The translations under genes and the position numbers were made by a program. Below, one piece after another: positions 1 through 9,090 of a DNA stretch of 64,000 nt. Location: positions 1,302,001-1,366,000 of the forward strand of contig OZ006985.1 of NCBI GenBank assembly GCA_963931165.1. The letters are read 5' to 3'. Source of the stretch: Ornithoclostridium sp944380285 (GTDB lineage Bacteria; Bacillota; Clostridia; Christensenellales; UBA3700). Under the pieces are notes generated by a model. It made no database searches. It saw nothing but the letters and a program-made list of their open reading frames with translations, and had not been told where the DNA came from. Within the stretch, counting starts at the first letter, position 1. Each line of letters begins with the position of its first letter.

Positions 1-537
1 CACGGTGTTGCCGAGAACGGTGTAATCAATGCGCACAAACAGGTATGTACCGGGCAAAACGCCGGCGGAATTGTCCTCGGTGCGGATGCCGTAAAACTGC
101 GTGATCGTGACGTCGTCGGCGTTGAGGTTTGAAGTCGTGCCGGCGGGGGTCGCGACGGTCAGCGTTCCGGTCGCGGTCACGGTGACGGACGCCGAAAGGT
201 ATGCGCCGCGATACGGATCGTCCGAAAGATCCCAGTCGTCGATCTTGGCGTTGGCGCGCAGTTCGCTCGTCTTGACGAAGAATTGCGGCGCGTCGGTCAA
301 GTTGCCGTATACGATCGGGGTGTAGTCGCCCACCGCTTCGCCGCTCTTGAAGACGTAGTAGGAGTCGGGGACAGAAAACACTTTGGCGTAGCCGTCGCCG
401 TCCGCGACATAGACGTCGAGGTCGGTCGTGACTTGATATTGTACCTGCTCGGTCTCGTCGGCGGCGACTGCGTTCATGCCGCAAAGCATGGTCAGGGCGA
501 CGGCGAGGAGCAGAATGAGTGAACAAGATCTTTTCAT
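1..537 (-). CDS. Secreted protein of unknown function, 3' end beyond window
   Basis: The reading frame begins with ATG at 537 and stays open for 179 codons to the first base of the window, so the C-terminus is missing. The first 26 residues form a clear Sec signal peptide: MKRS, then a hydrophobic core ILLLAVALTMLCG, then a small-residue site AVAA. The rest is polar and beta-rich (about residues 27-179) with phrases such as YYVFKSGEAVGDYTPIVYG. I recognise no domain. It is divergent from the phage terminase gene and has its own promoter at 562-590. It could be host-encoded at the edge of the phage module or a phage-carried extra gene; the sequence does not decide. Confidence 0.75.
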   Translation of the reverse strand, partial: MKRSCSLILLLAVALTMLCGMNAVAADETEQVQYQVTTDLDVYVADGDGYAKVFSVPDSYYVFKSGEAVGDYTPIVYGNLTDAPQFFVKTSELRANAKIDDWDLSDDPYRGAYLSASVTVTATGTLTVATPAGTTSNLNADDVTITQFYGIRTEDNSAGVLPGTYLFVRIDYTVLGNTV

Positions 538-542
538 AACTT

Positions 543-590
543 CTCCGAATGGTATACCTATATTATACACTATTCGGAGCAAAACGCAAT
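543..590 (-). promoter_or_regulatory. Promoter of the secreted-protein gene inside an 8-bp inverted repeat
   Basis: On the minus strand TTGCGT (590-585) and TATAAT (567-562) are 17 bp apart. The arms CTCCGAAT (543-550) and ATTCGGAG (572-579) bracket the -10 box and start site, as expected for a repressor operator. The -35/-10 pair is seen directly; operator function is inferred. Confidence 0.6.
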
Positions 591-644
591 GGCAAATTGC
601 GCGCAAAAAGCAAATTTTGAGCGAAAGAAGTTGAAGGAGGGAAT

Positions 645-2111
645 ATGGCAACGTCAAAAGAGCGCGAACTGAAGCTGCTCGCCGACATCCTCGACATACA
701 GGCGGAGGAGGAGAGGCGGTATCGCAACGGCGCGCTCAAACGCTACAACAAGGGCAAAAAGGTGCACCAAAAGCAGATGGCTTTTCACCGCTGCCTCAAA
801 CGCAACCGCTGGGTGTTCGGCGGCAACCGCAGCGGCAAGACGGAGTGCGGCGCGGTCGAGGCGGTGTGGTGGGCGAGGGGGATACATCCCTATCGCACCA
901 ACCGAGACGGAGCGGAAGGGTGGGTGGTGTCGCTGTCGTACGAGGTGCAGCGCGACGTCGCGCAGGCAAAGATCTTGCGCTATCTCGACCCCGATTGGAT
1001 AGAGGAGATCGTGATGTCGTCGGGTCGGAAAGAGGCGCCTTCGCGAGGAATAATCGATTACATGTTGATCAAAAACGTGTTCGGCGGGCTGTCCAAGATC
1101 GCGTTCAAGAGCTGCGATCAGGGGCGCGAAAAGTTTCAGGGCGCGTCGCTCGACTTCGTCTGGTTCGACGAAGAGCCGCCGCTCGACATCTACCGCGAAT
1201 GCAAGATGCGCGTCCTCGACAAGTGCGGCGAGATCTGGGGGACGATGACTCCGCTCAAAGGCTTGACGTGGGTCTATGACGAGATCTACATGAACAGCGG
1301 CGGCGACCCCGAGGTGTGGCACGAACACATCGAGTGGAGCGACAATCCCTTTCTCGACAAGAGGGAGATAGAGCGCGTGTCGGCGAGCCTTGACGAGAGC
1401 GAACTTGCGATGAGGCGGTACGGCAGATTCTCTGTGTCGGAGGGGGCTGTCTACCGCGAATTTGACCCCTCGCGCGACGTCGTCGAGCCGTTCGACTTCC
1501 CCAAGGAGTGGCAGGAGAACGTCTCGATCGACCCGGGGCTTCGCAACCCCCTCGCGTGCCTGTTTTTCGCGGTCGATTGGGACGGCGTCATCTATGTCGT
1601 CGGCGAGTGGTACGAGGCGGGCAGAGAGGTCGGCTATCACGCGGACAAGATACTCGACCTTGCCGACAAGCTGGATTGGAAAAGGGGGAGCGACGGCAGA
1701 CTGCACGCGCTCATCGACAGCGCCGCAGGTCAGCGCACGCTGTCGGGCAGCAAGAGCGTCGCAGAACTCTTTTTCGAGCACGGCATCGCGGTCGACACGA
1801 GGGTCAACAAGGAGCTGTGGAGCGGCATCGCAAGGGTCAAGCAATACTTCGCCGAGGGGCGCATCAAGATCTTTTCGTGCTGCGACAACCTGATCCGCGA
1901 GCTCAAATCCTATTGGTGGGGCACGGGCGACAGCCCCGTCAAAAAGGACGACCACGCGCTCGACGCATTGCGCTATTTCGTGATGTCGCGCCCTCAGCCC
2001 GCGCGCCGCGAAAACGGCGAATTGACCATCGTCCAAAAGGACAAGCAAAAGTTGATCAGGGCGCACAAAAGAAACCTGCTGTCGACACGGGCAGGAAAAA
2101 TCGGGAGGTGA
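645..2111 (+). CDS. Phage terminase large subunit
   Basis: This is the packaging motor that pumps phage DNA into the prohead and cuts it. The 488-residue protein has a Walker A motif FGGNRSGKTE near residue 58, a Walker B-like FVWFDEEPP near 170, and nuclease-domain acidic clusters VSIDPG (about 292), ALIDSAAGQ (about 355) and DDHALDALRYF (about 435). Its length is normal for the family. The ATG follows GAAGGAGGG. It heads a co-oriented structural operon with portal and coat genes downstream. No small-terminase gene is seen upstream, where the secreted-protein gene runs the other way. Confidence 0.93.
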   Translation: MATSKERELKLLADILDIQAEEERRYRNGALKRYNKGKKVHQKQMAFHRCLKRNRWVFGGNRSGKTECGAVEAVWWARGIHPYRTNRDGAEGWVVSLSYEVQRDVAQAKILRYLDPDWIEEIVMSSGRKEAPSRGIIDYMLIKNVFGGLSKIAFKSCDQGREKFQGASLDFVWFDEEPPLDIYRECKMRVLDKCGEIWGTMTPLKGLTWVYDEIYMNSGGDPEVWHEHIEWSDNPFLDKREIERVSASLDESELAMRRYGRFSVSEGAVYREFDPSRDVVEPFDFPKEWQENVSIDPGLRNPLACLFFAVDWDGVIYVVGEWYEAGREVGYHADKILDLADKLDWKRGSDGRLHALIDSAAGQRTLSGSKSVAELFFEHGIAVDTRVNKELWSGIARVKQYFAEGRIKIFSCCDNLIRELKSYWWGTGDSPVKKDDHALDALRYFVMSRPQPARRENGELTIVQKDKQKLIRAHKRNLLSTRAGKIGR

Positions 2112-2114
2112 ATC

Positions 2115-2423
2115 GTGCCAAAGAAAATCGTGAGACCGAGCGCCAAAAAGGGGGACGATCTTGACGGGATCATGCTCAAAAAGGCGCTCGGCTACTATGT
2201 CGAAGAGAGCGTCGAAGAGTATGACGAAAACGACAACGTCACCAAGCGGCGCGTCTCGATGAAGTATGTCCCGCCCGACACCGCCGCGATCAAGGCGGTG
2301 CTCGAGAGGGAGAGCAAATTGAGAGAACTCAAAGGTTACAGCGACGAACAGCTCGCCGCGCTCAAAGCAAAGCTGCTGTCAAAATTGAAGTCCGCGTCGG
2401 CGGACGGGGAGGCGAAAAAATGA
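2115..2423 (+). CDS. Small phage structural-operon protein, unknown function
   Basis: A 102-residue charged protein that starts with GTG at 2115 after CGGGAGGTGAATC, four bases after the terminase stop. It is lysine- and glutamate-rich and likely helical, ending in a Lys/Ala-rich tail (LKAKLLSKLKSASADGEAKK). I do not recognise a family. Position between terminase and portal suggests a packaging or head accessory role. Its stop overlaps the ATG of the next gene (ATGA). Confidence 0.75.
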   Translation: MPKKIVRPSAKKGDDLDGIMLKKALGYYVEESVEEYDENDNVTKRRVSMKYVPPDTAAIKAVLERESKLRELKGYSDEQLAALKAKLLSKLKSASADGEAKK

Positions 2424-2611
2424 AGGTGCAAAAGATAGGCGTAAAGGCGGGCTGCGACATGCCCGGCTGCGGGGGAAGGGCGGTGTATTCCTTCTCAAAG
2501 ACGGGGAGCAAGCGCTTCTCGATCGCGCTGTGCGAAGATTGCGCCCTTGCGATCTGCGCGGCGATGGACAAGGCGACCAAGCCGGACGAAGAGGTGAAGG
2601 GAGATGAGTGA
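2420..2611 (+). CDS. Small zinc-ribbon-like phage protein
   Basis: A 63-residue protein with two cysteine pairs: CDMPGCGG near residues 11-16 and CEDCALAIC near residues 40-47. This resembles a treble-clef or zinc-ribbon fold. It overlaps the previous gene by four bases and the portal gene by eight, so it is translationally coupled. The function is unknown; metal binding is inferred from the cysteine pattern. Confidence 0.72.
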   Translation: MKVQKIGVKAGCDMPGCGGRAVYSFSKTGSKRFSIALCEDCALAICAAMDKATKPDEEVKGDE

Positions 2612-4514
2612 GGACAGGAGCATCGTGCCCGAGGTCGAGGCAAAGAGCCCGTTTGCGGCGTCGGACGGCGTGTTTGCCGAGGACGTCGTCAAGGACGTCA
2701 CCGAGGACTACGAACGCCGCCGCGAGGCGAGGCGTCCGCTCGAATTGCAATGGCGGCTCAACATGAATTTCGTCGAGGGCAACCAATATTGCGAGATCTT
2801 GCCCGGCGGCGAGATAGGCGAGGGGAACAGCCGCTATTTTTGGCAGGAGAGGGAGGTCTACAACCACATCGCGTCCATCGTCGAGACGAGGCAGTCCAAG
2901 CTGTCGCGAACCAAGGTCGGCGTGACCGTGATGCCGTTCAGCAGCGACGACGCCGACACAGGCGCCGCCAAGCTGTCGACCGCGCTCATCAAGGCGGTCA
3001 CCGAACAGAACGGCATGCCGCGGCTCATCAACAAAGCGATCGGATGGAGCGAAGTGACGGGCAGCTGCTTTTTCAAGACCGTCTGGGACGGGGCTTTGGG
3101 CGAGGTCGTCGGCTTTGACGAGGGCGGGGGCGAGATACGCGCAGGAGAGGCGAGGATCACGGTCGTGCCGCCGTTCGAGATCTTCCCCGACGACGTGTGC
3201 TCGCCCATCGACGAGTGCCGCTCGATCATACACGCCAAGGCGTATTCCGTCGCCGAGATCAAGGACTTGTGGGACGTCGAGGTAGAGGGGACGGAAGTGG
3301 ACGTGTTCTCGCTGGACGGCGCGACCCCCGGCAGGGGCAACGCGCTCGGCGTGACGTCGACGACCGTGCCCGATCATTGCGTCGTCATCGAGAGGTACAC
3401 TCTGCCTTCGCGCTCAAAGCCGCAGGGAGAGCTCGCGATCGTCGCGGGCGGCAAGCTGCTGCACCTCGGGGGATTGCCGTTCGTCACCGGCGACCACGGA
3501 CAGAGGGGCTTCCCCTTTTCGCAGATGAAGTGTCTGGAAAAGACGGGGTGCTTTTTCGGCACGAGCGTCGTCGAGAGAATGATTCCGCTGCAACGCAGCT
3601 ACAACGCGGTCAAGAACCGCAAGCACGAGTTCATGAACCGCATCGCGATGGGCGTGCTGCTGGTCGAGGATGGCTCGGTCGACATCGACAACCTCGAAGA
3701 AGAGGGATTGAGCCCGGGCAAAGTGCTCGTCTATCGCCAGGGTGCGGACAAGCCGCGCTTCATGGACGCGGGCAACGTGCCCACCGACTTCCGCTATGAG
3801 GAAGAGCGGCTGCTGTCCGAGTTCATCACGATCAGCGGCGTCAGCGAATTGAGCAAATACTCGCAGACCTACGGCTCGATGTCGGGTACCGCGATCTCGC
3901 TGCTCGTCGAACAGGACGACACCCGCCTTGCGATCACGTCCGACTCGATCAGATTGTGCGTAAAGGATGTGTGCGCAAAGATAGTGCGCCTCTACAAGCA
4001 ATTCGGCACGGGAGTGCGCTTCAAGCGGCTCGCCGGTGAAAACGGAGAGCCGGAGCTGACCTACTTCACCGCGTCCGACCTCAGCTGCGACGACCTCGTG
4101 TTCGATTGCGAAAACGAGCTCAACGACACTCTCGCGAGCCGCCGCAACATGGTGCTCGAACTCATCCGCATGGGAGTGCTCGCGGACGAAAACGGGCGCA
4201 TCGACCGCCGCACCAAGGTCAAGATCCTCGAGATGCTCGGGATGGGCAATTGGGAGAGCGGACGCGACGTCGACGAGTGTCAGAGAAAGAGGGCGATGCG
4301 CGAAAATCTCGCGCTCGGCAAAGAGCCGCTTGCCGTATGCGAATACGACGACCACGAGACTCACATCGCAGAACACATCAAGGCGCTGCTCGAAGACCGC
4401 GTCTTTGGCGACAAGTCGCTCTATGACGAGATGGACGAGCACATAAAGCAACACAAAATGATGCAGCTCATGACCGAAAGCGCAGCCGCGCAGAGCGGTC
4501 AAAGCGGCGAATAA
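2604..4514 (+). CDS. Phage portal protein
   Basis: The portal forms the dodecameric ring through which DNA enters the head. At 636 residues this one is long and begins with a region (QWRLNMNFVEGNQY, about residue 50) like the N-terminus of portals of short-tailed phages. Further support is its position just after the terminase and before the scaffold-like and coat genes, and the central region with conserved basic and aromatic residues (RSYNAVKNRKHEFMN, about 332). The C-terminus is helical and charged. The family assignment rests on sequence resemblance and gene order, not on a search. Confidence 0.85.
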   Translation: MSEDRSIVPEVEAKSPFAASDGVFAEDVVKDVTEDYERRREARRPLELQWRLNMNFVEGNQYCEILPGGEIGEGNSRYFWQEREVYNHIASIVETRQSKLSRTKVGVTVMPFSSDDADTGAAKLSTALIKAVTEQNGMPRLINKAIGWSEVTGSCFFKTVWDGALGEVVGFDEGGGEIRAGEARITVVPPFEIFPDDVCSPIDECRSIIHAKAYSVAEIKDLWDVEVEGTEVDVFSLDGATPGRGNALGVTSTTVPDHCVVIERYTLPSRSKPQGELAIVAGGKLLHLGGLPFVTGDHGQRGFPFSQMKCLEKTGCFFGTSVVERMIPLQRSYNAVKNRKHEFMNRIAMGVLLVEDGSVDIDNLEEEGLSPGKVLVYRQGADKPRFMDAGNVPTDFRYEEERLLSEFITISGVSELSKYSQTYGSMSGTAISLLVEQDDTRLAITSDSIRLCVKDVCAKIVRLYKQFGTGVRFKRLAGENGEPELTYFTASDLSCDDLVFDCENELNDTLASRRNMVLELIRMGVLADENGRIDRRTKVKILEMLGMGNWESGRDVDECQRKRAMRENLALGKEPLAVCEYDDHETHIAEHIKALLEDRVFGDKSLYDEMDEHIKQHKMMQLMTESAAAQSGQSGE

Positions 4515-4544
4515 CAGACACGGACACCAAAAAAGGAGGGTATT

Positions 4545-5042
4545 ATGGATACGCAGAAACAAATCGACGCCGCCCCGCCCGAGGGCGCGGACAACGGCGA
4601 GAAGATCTTTTGCGGCAAGTTCGCCTCCGTGGGCGAATTGGAGAGAGCATACGACTCACTTCAGAGCGAGTTTACGCGCAGATGTCAGCTGTATGCGCAG
4701 CTCAAACGTCGGCTCGAAGAGAGCGCCGCAAAGTCGTCGGACGGGGACGGGAAGCACGCCGAGCAAGAGGCAGAGAAAGAGCCGTCGACCGCGACCGCGA
4801 GCGGCGGCGTAAACGCTCCGCCTTCCGAGTGCGGCGAAGGCGAAAAGCGCGGCGCAGCCGTCCTCGACGAACAGACGAGGGCGGAGGTCGTCAAGCAATT
4901 TTTGCAAGACCTTTGCCGCTCAAAGCCGCCGTCGACGATCTCGGCGCGCGGCAAGATCAACCCCGTTCCGCCTCAAAGACCAAAGAGCATTGCCGAGGCG
5001 GGAAGGTTCTTCAAAGGCATGCTCGAAAATGGAGGATTTTAA
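4545..5042 (+). CDS. Probable phage scaffold or head-assembly protein
   Basis: A 165-residue acidic protein between portal and coat genes, where a capsid scaffold normally lies. It has a helical N-terminal half (about residues 28-70), a low-complexity Glu/Ala/Ser middle and a basic C-terminus (KSIAEAGRFFKGMLE). The ATG is preceded by AAAAGGAGGGTATT. No protease motif is visible. The role is inferred from position and composition. Confidence 0.6.
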   Translation: MDTQKQIDAAPPEGADNGEKIFCGKFASVGELERAYDSLQSEFTRRCQLYAQLKRRLEESAAKSSDGDGKHAEQEAEKEPSTATASGGVNAPPSECGEGEKRGAAVLDEQTRAEVVKQFLQDLCRSKPPSTISARGKINPVPPQRPKSIAEAGRFFKGMLENGGF

Positions 5043-5045
5043 GCA

Positions 5046-6218
5046 ATGGTTACACTCGAAACAGCGGAAAAGGCCCTGAAAGCGGTATATCTCGGGGTCG
5101 TCGCAAATCAACTCAACGTCGGGGTCAACCCCTTCTACACGATGATCAAGCAGACCTCGTCCGACGTCTGGGGCAAGGAGATCATCAAGCTGGTGCCCTA
5201 CGGCGTCAACGGCGGCGTAGGAGCCGGCACCGAGACGGGCGCTCTGCCTGCTGCGGCGCCCAACAACTACGAGCGCTTCAAGCTGGAACTCAAAAACCTG
5301 TACGGCACGATCGAACTGTCCGACAAGGCGATCAGAGCGTCGCAGTCCAGCGCCGGCGCATTCGTCAATCTGCTCGACGCCGAGATGGAGGGGCTGCTCG
5401 AATCGTCCAAGTTCAACCTCGGCAGAATGCTGTACGGCGACGGCAGCGGCACCCTCTGCAAGGCGACCGACAACGGCACGACCAACAACATCTTCGTCGT
5501 CGACAGCGTCAAGCGCCTCGTCGAGGGCATGGTGCTGGACGGCTACGATTCGGACGGCGAAGCCATCGAGGCGCTCAAAGGAGTGCGCGTCACCGAGATC
5601 GACCGCTCCGCAAAGACGGTCTCCGTCACCGGCGCGGGCAGCGCGATCGCCGAGAGCGACTACATCACCTTCACCGTGCAGGGCTCCAAAAACAACGAGA
5701 TCACCGGTCTCGAAGCGGTGTTCGGCACCGGCGACCTGTACGGCGTCAGCCGCGCCGGCAAGAAGTATCTCCAAGCGATCACCAAGACGCAGGTCGGCGC
5801 GATCGACACCGAGAAGATGCAGCAGGCGATCGACATGATCGACGAGTACACCGGCTCGGCGACCGACATCATCCTCTGCGCATACGACAGCCGCAGGGCA
5901 TACCTCGACGCCTGCGCAACGACCCGCACCAACGTCGACTATATGAACCTCGACGGCGGCTTCCGCGCGCTGTCCTTCAACGGCATCCCCGTTGTCGCGG
6001 ACAGGTTCATAGACGACGGTCAGATGTACTTCCTCAACAGCCGCGACTTCAAGCTGCACCAGCTGTGCGATTGGAGATGGCTCGAGGGCGACGGCGGCAA
6101 GATCATCCGCCAAAACGCCGGCAGCGCGACCTACACCGCGACGCTCGTCAAGTATGCCGATCTCATCTGCGACAGACCGATGGCGCAGCTCAAATACACC
6201 GGCATCACGTCGGCATGA
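5046..6218 (+). CDS. Phage major capsid (coat) protein
   Basis: A 390-residue protein in the coat position after portal and scaffold-like genes. The N-terminal segment (MVTLETAEKALKAVYLGVVA) and later ELKNLYGTIELSDKAIRAS and LLESSKFNLGRMLYGDGSG look like HK97-fold coat proteins, and the C-terminal half is beta-rich. Length is typical of coat proteins without a separate maturation domain. Its stop overlaps the next start (ATGA at 6215). Confidence 0.85.
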   Translation: MVTLETAEKALKAVYLGVVANQLNVGVNPFYTMIKQTSSDVWGKEIIKLVPYGVNGGVGAGTETGALPAAAPNNYERFKLELKNLYGTIELSDKAIRASQSSAGAFVNLLDAEMEGLLESSKFNLGRMLYGDGSGTLCKATDNGTTNNIFVVDSVKRLVEGMVLDGYDSDGEAIEALKGVRVTEIDRSAKTVSVTGAGSAIAESDYITFTVQGSKNNEITGLEAVFGTGDLYGVSRAGKKYLQAITKTQVGAIDTEKMQQAIDMIDEYTGSATDIILCAYDSRRAYLDACATTRTNVDYMNLDGGFRALSFNGIPVVADRFIDDGQMYFLNSRDFKLHQLCDWRWLEGDGGKIIRQNAGSATYTATLVKYADLICDRPMAQLKYTGITSA

Positions 6219-6541
6219 GCATGAGGGGCGCGTCGGTCGCGATCACGGACGACCTCTTCGGCATCGCGGACAGGGCGAAGAGCATCGACCCGCGCTATCG
6301 GATCGAATACAACAAGGGGAAACGCAGGTTCGAAGTGTTTGCGGGCGAAGATCGCTCTTGCCCCATCGTGCTGCCGTTCGATCGTCTCGACTGCCGCGCG
6401 CTGACATACCTTCGCAAGACGAGGATAGAACGTCTCGCCGCGCTTCAGGCGGAGATAGACCGCCACAATGCGCTCGAAGAGCAGAGACGGCTCTCCGAAC
6501 TTCGGTCGAAGGCAATGGACGCGCTGGACGGCATTTTGTGA
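6215..6541 (+). CDS. Small phage protein, unknown function
   Basis: A 108-residue protein starting at ATG 6215, overlapping the coat stop. The first 75 residues are mixed alpha/beta (RYRIEYNKGKRRFEVFAGED). The rest is a helical Glu/Arg/Leu segment (RIERLAALQAEIDRHNALEE) likely to form a coiled coil. I recognise no family. Position suggests a head-completion or coat accessory protein. Confidence 0.7.
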   Translation: MSMRGASVAITDDLFGIADRAKSIDPRYRIEYNKGKRRFEVFAGEDRSCPIVLPFDRLDCRALTYLRKTRIERLAALQAEIDRHNALEEQRRLSELRSKAMDALDGIL

Positions 6542-6564
6542 CCGCGCGCCCCGAGGAGGTGGAT

Positions 6565-7098
6565 ATGACGCTCAAACAGATCGTCGACGAAACAAAATTT
6601 TGGCTGGGCAAAGAGAGATGTTCCATCGGCGCCTCGGGCGACGAGGCGACGGAAAAACTCGCCGAGTGCGCAAGACGAACGCTCGAAAAGATCGCGCTCG
6701 AATATGCGCCGCTCGTCGAAGTCGCGTCCGTCACGGCAAGGGGCGGGAGATTTTCTCTTGCCGACCTGCCGCGGCATGCGATCGCCGTCAAAAAGGTGAA
6801 AAGCGGCGATCGAACGATCGCGTTCCGCTGCCTCGGCGAGGTGTGCGAAGTCGCCGAAAACGGCGCGCTCGAGGTCGAGTATCATTGCCTGCCCTCGCGC
6901 GCCGCGCTCGAAGACGAGTGCGAAGTCGCGCCGTGCGTCACGGCTAAGTCCGCCGCTCTCGGCGCCGCCGCGGAGTTTTGCGCGATCGAGGGCATGCCCG
7001 ACCTCGCGGAGGACTTCGGAGACAGATTCGCCGAGGATATCCGCGCCGCGGTCAGGGTGAGACGCGAAGTGCGTGTGCCCGGGAGGATGTGGCTGTGA
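6565..7098 (+). CDS. Probable head-completion/adaptor protein (P22 gp4-like position)
   Basis: A 177-residue protein starting at ATG 6565 after GAGGAGGTGGAT. It has a helical N-terminus (LKQIVDETKFWLG) and a helical C-terminal half ending in basic residues. Size and position between coat and the large hub protein match the head-completion adaptor that docks on the portal in P22-type phages. This is an inference from order and length. Its stop overlaps the GTG start of the next gene. Confidence 0.6.
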   Translation: MTLKQIVDETKFWLGKERCSIGASGDEATEKLAECARRTLEKIALEYAPLVEVASVTARGGRFSLADLPRHAIAVKKVKSGDRTIAFRCLGEVCEVAENGALEVEYHCLPSRAALEDECEVAPCVTAKSAALGAAAEFCAIEGMPDLAEDFGDRFAEDIRAAVRVRREVRVPGRMWL

Positions 7099-8534
7099 TA
7101 CGCTATGACGGAAAATATGCATTGGGCAAGGTCGTCAAAAGACGGGTGCCGCTGACGGATTTCGGCGGCTACGACCCCGACGACGCCGACCGCTCGCTGC
7201 CCAAGAGCATGTGCGACGAGGCGTTCAACTTCGCGTTCGACCGCGGCAGATTGACGGACGGAGTCTCGTTTTCGCCGTTCCGACAGACGTTGGACGACGG
7301 GAGCGCGCAAGCCTTGCCCGTGCCGCAGACGCAATTCGGAGAATACGAACTCTTTGCCGGCAAACTCAAGATCGACGGCAAGACGCGCGACGTGCTGTTC
7401 GCCTCCGAATCGCAGCGGCTGAGCTATCTCGTCCTCGGCGACGAGAACGCGACTTGGCAGACAAAGACGGACATGTCGCCCGGCACCTTCGTCAGCGCGG
7501 TCGGCTACGTCTTCGAGGACGACGACCTCATGCTGTTCGCAGGGCGCGGAGCGGGAGTCTATATCCTCTCCGGTTCAAACGGCGGACAGACGGTCGCGAA
7601 CGCACTGCCCATACGCGACATCCGCACCTATCGCGAACGCGTCTTTGCGGTCGTCGACAGAGAGCGGCCGTGCGTGTGGTTTTCGGACGCGTTCGACCCG
7701 TACGATTGGAGCGTCTCCCTCGACGCCGGCGGCTATATCTATACCGACGGCTCGGCGGGCAAGGTGCTCGCGATCGTGCCGATGAGCGATTTCCTCTTTG
7801 TCGTCTGCGAGTACGGACTGTACCGCCTGACCGCATACTCCGATCAAAGCTCGTTCACGCTCAAGAGGATATCCTCGGACACCGGGCGTATCTTCGCAAA
7901 GAGCGCGGTCGTGTGCGGCGACAGCCTTGTGTTCGCCGCCGGCGACGGAGTGTACGGAAGCGACGGCTATGGGGTGCGCAAGCTCACATCGAGGGCGGAC
8001 AAATTGCTTGCGGACGCAAAGGACGTGTCCGCGGTCTTTTGGCGAGGCAAATATCTTGCCTGCTTCGACGACGGCAAGTCCGCGCCCGGAGGAGGCGACG
8101 GCGCAATGTTCGCGCTCGACCTCGACAGCGGAAATATCGACGTGTCGAGAGGGCTTGACTTCGCCTCGCCCACCGCGCTCAGAGGGGAGAAGGACAACAG
8201 ACTGCTCGCTCGCTCCAAAGAGGACGGCGCGGTGCTCGCCGCAAACGACAGAGGCGGCGTATATCGCAAGAGGTTCGCCTATTGGCACATCGGCGGGATA
8301 GACCTCGGTCTGCCGTGCGACAAAAAGCGCATCGTGCAGATCGAGTGCAGAACGAGCGCGCCGTTCACTCTCGGCATCGTCGCCGACGGGGAGAGGCACG
8401 AATACCTCTTCTCGCCGGCGATCGCAAAGAGATTGATCGGCGTCGCGGGACGCGAGTTCGAGTTCGACATCACATGCCGCGCTCCGAGCGCAGTCATCTC
8501 GCCGCCGCTGGTCACGATCGAGACCGCGATATAG
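7095..8534 (+). CDS. Probable tail-hub / packaged-DNA stabilisation protein (P22 gp10-like)
   Basis: A 479-residue beta-rich protein starting at GTG 7095 (GTGA overlap), with GGGAGG about 9 bases upstream. Repeated short blades such as LMLFAGRGAGVYIL, RVFAVVDRERPCVWF, FLFVVCEYGLYRLTAY and DSLVFAAGDGVYGSDGY suggest a beta-propeller-like fold. Size, fold and place after the gp4-like gene match the hub protein that plugs the portal in short-tailed phages. No tail-tube, tape-measure or baseplate genes follow, which supports a podovirus-like particle. Confidence 0.6.
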   Translation: MIRYDGKYALGKVVKRRVPLTDFGGYDPDDADRSLPKSMCDEAFNFAFDRGRLTDGVSFSPFRQTLDDGSAQALPVPQTQFGEYELFAGKLKIDGKTRDVLFASESQRLSYLVLGDENATWQTKTDMSPGTFVSAVGYVFEDDDLMLFAGRGAGVYILSGSNGGQTVANALPIRDIRTYRERVFAVVDRERPCVWFSDAFDPYDWSVSLDAGGYIYTDGSAGKVLAIVPMSDFLFVVCEYGLYRLTAYSDQSSFTLKRISSDTGRIFAKSAVVCGDSLVFAAGDGVYGSDGYGVRKLTSRADKLLADAKDVSAVFWRGKYLACFDDGKSAPGGGDGAMFALDLDSGNIDVSRGLDFASPTALRGEKDNRLLARSKEDGAVLAANDRGGVYRKRFAYWHIGGIDLGLPCDKKRIVQIECRTSAPFTLGIVADGERHEYLFSPAIAKRLIGVAGREFEFDITCRAPSAVISPPLVTIETAI

Positions 8535-8541
8535 AAAAATA

Positions 8542-8556
8542 TGACGTAATACGTCA
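8542..8556. promoter_or_regulatory. 15-bp palindrome after the tail-hub gene
   Basis: TGACGTAATACGTCA lies just after the tail-hub stop in an A+T-rich gap of about 145 bp that otherwise shows nothing I can identify. It could be an operator or a small hairpin; no T-run follows, so it is not an obvious terminator. Confidence 0.35.
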
Positions 8557-8680
8557 AAATAATTGATAATAATGCGGAATATCCTCGCCTGTCGCGGAGC
8601 GCGCCGAGATCTGTGGCTACCGATAAGGCGGAATGCGGCTACAAAGTAAAGGGCAAAAGGATGTTCCGCACGGAGGCAAA

Positions 8681-9064
8681 ATGGGACTTTTGAAAAAGAC
8701 GGACGCGTCGACTTTGGCGCGTGAGGCGATCGCGCTCGCCGAAGAAAACTCCGCTATCGCCGAGAGAACATACCGCCTCGTGACGACCGACGTCGCGGCG
8801 GGGCAAAGCATCGAGGTCGGAGTGCGCGGAGGGGGAGAGGTGTATGCCGAGGTCTTTTCGCCGAGCGGAGACGTTGCCGGTACGATGTCGCTCATCGGCG
8901 CGGACGGCTCGGCGCTCGGATCGAAAATCGTCGCCGCACCCATAGCTGCGACCACGTTCAAGTCCGCGGGCGGCGAGGCGCGCTTTCGCTTCGTCGCCTC
9001 GGCTGCCGTCGCGTCGCTCAAACTCACGCTGTCCGTCAGGGGCGGCGCGTTCTTTGAGCCGTAA
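8681..9064 (+). CDS. Phage protein of unknown function, beta-rich
   Basis: A 127-residue protein. I chose ATG 8681 because CGGAGG lies 6 bases upstream; an upstream in-frame ATG at 8633 lacks this. After a helical N-terminus (ALAEENSAIAERTYRL) the protein is a run of short strands rich in Gly, Ala and Val (SIEVGVRGGGEVYAEV), like a small jelly-roll or head-decoration protein. No family recognised. Confidence 0.65.
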   Translation: MGLLKKTDASTLAREAIALAEENSAIAERTYRLVTTDVAAGQSIEVGVRGGGEVYAEVFSPSGDVAGTMSLIGADGSALGSKIVAAPIAATTFKSAGGEARFRFVASAAVASLKLTLSVRGGAFFEP

Positions 9065-9090
9065 CGGCTCCGAAAATTCAAGGAGGGAAT

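Noticed and set aside
26..526. Arg-rich minus frame at the left edge
   Set aside because: It is in a different phase from the frame with a clear signal peptide that starts at 537 and runs off the window.
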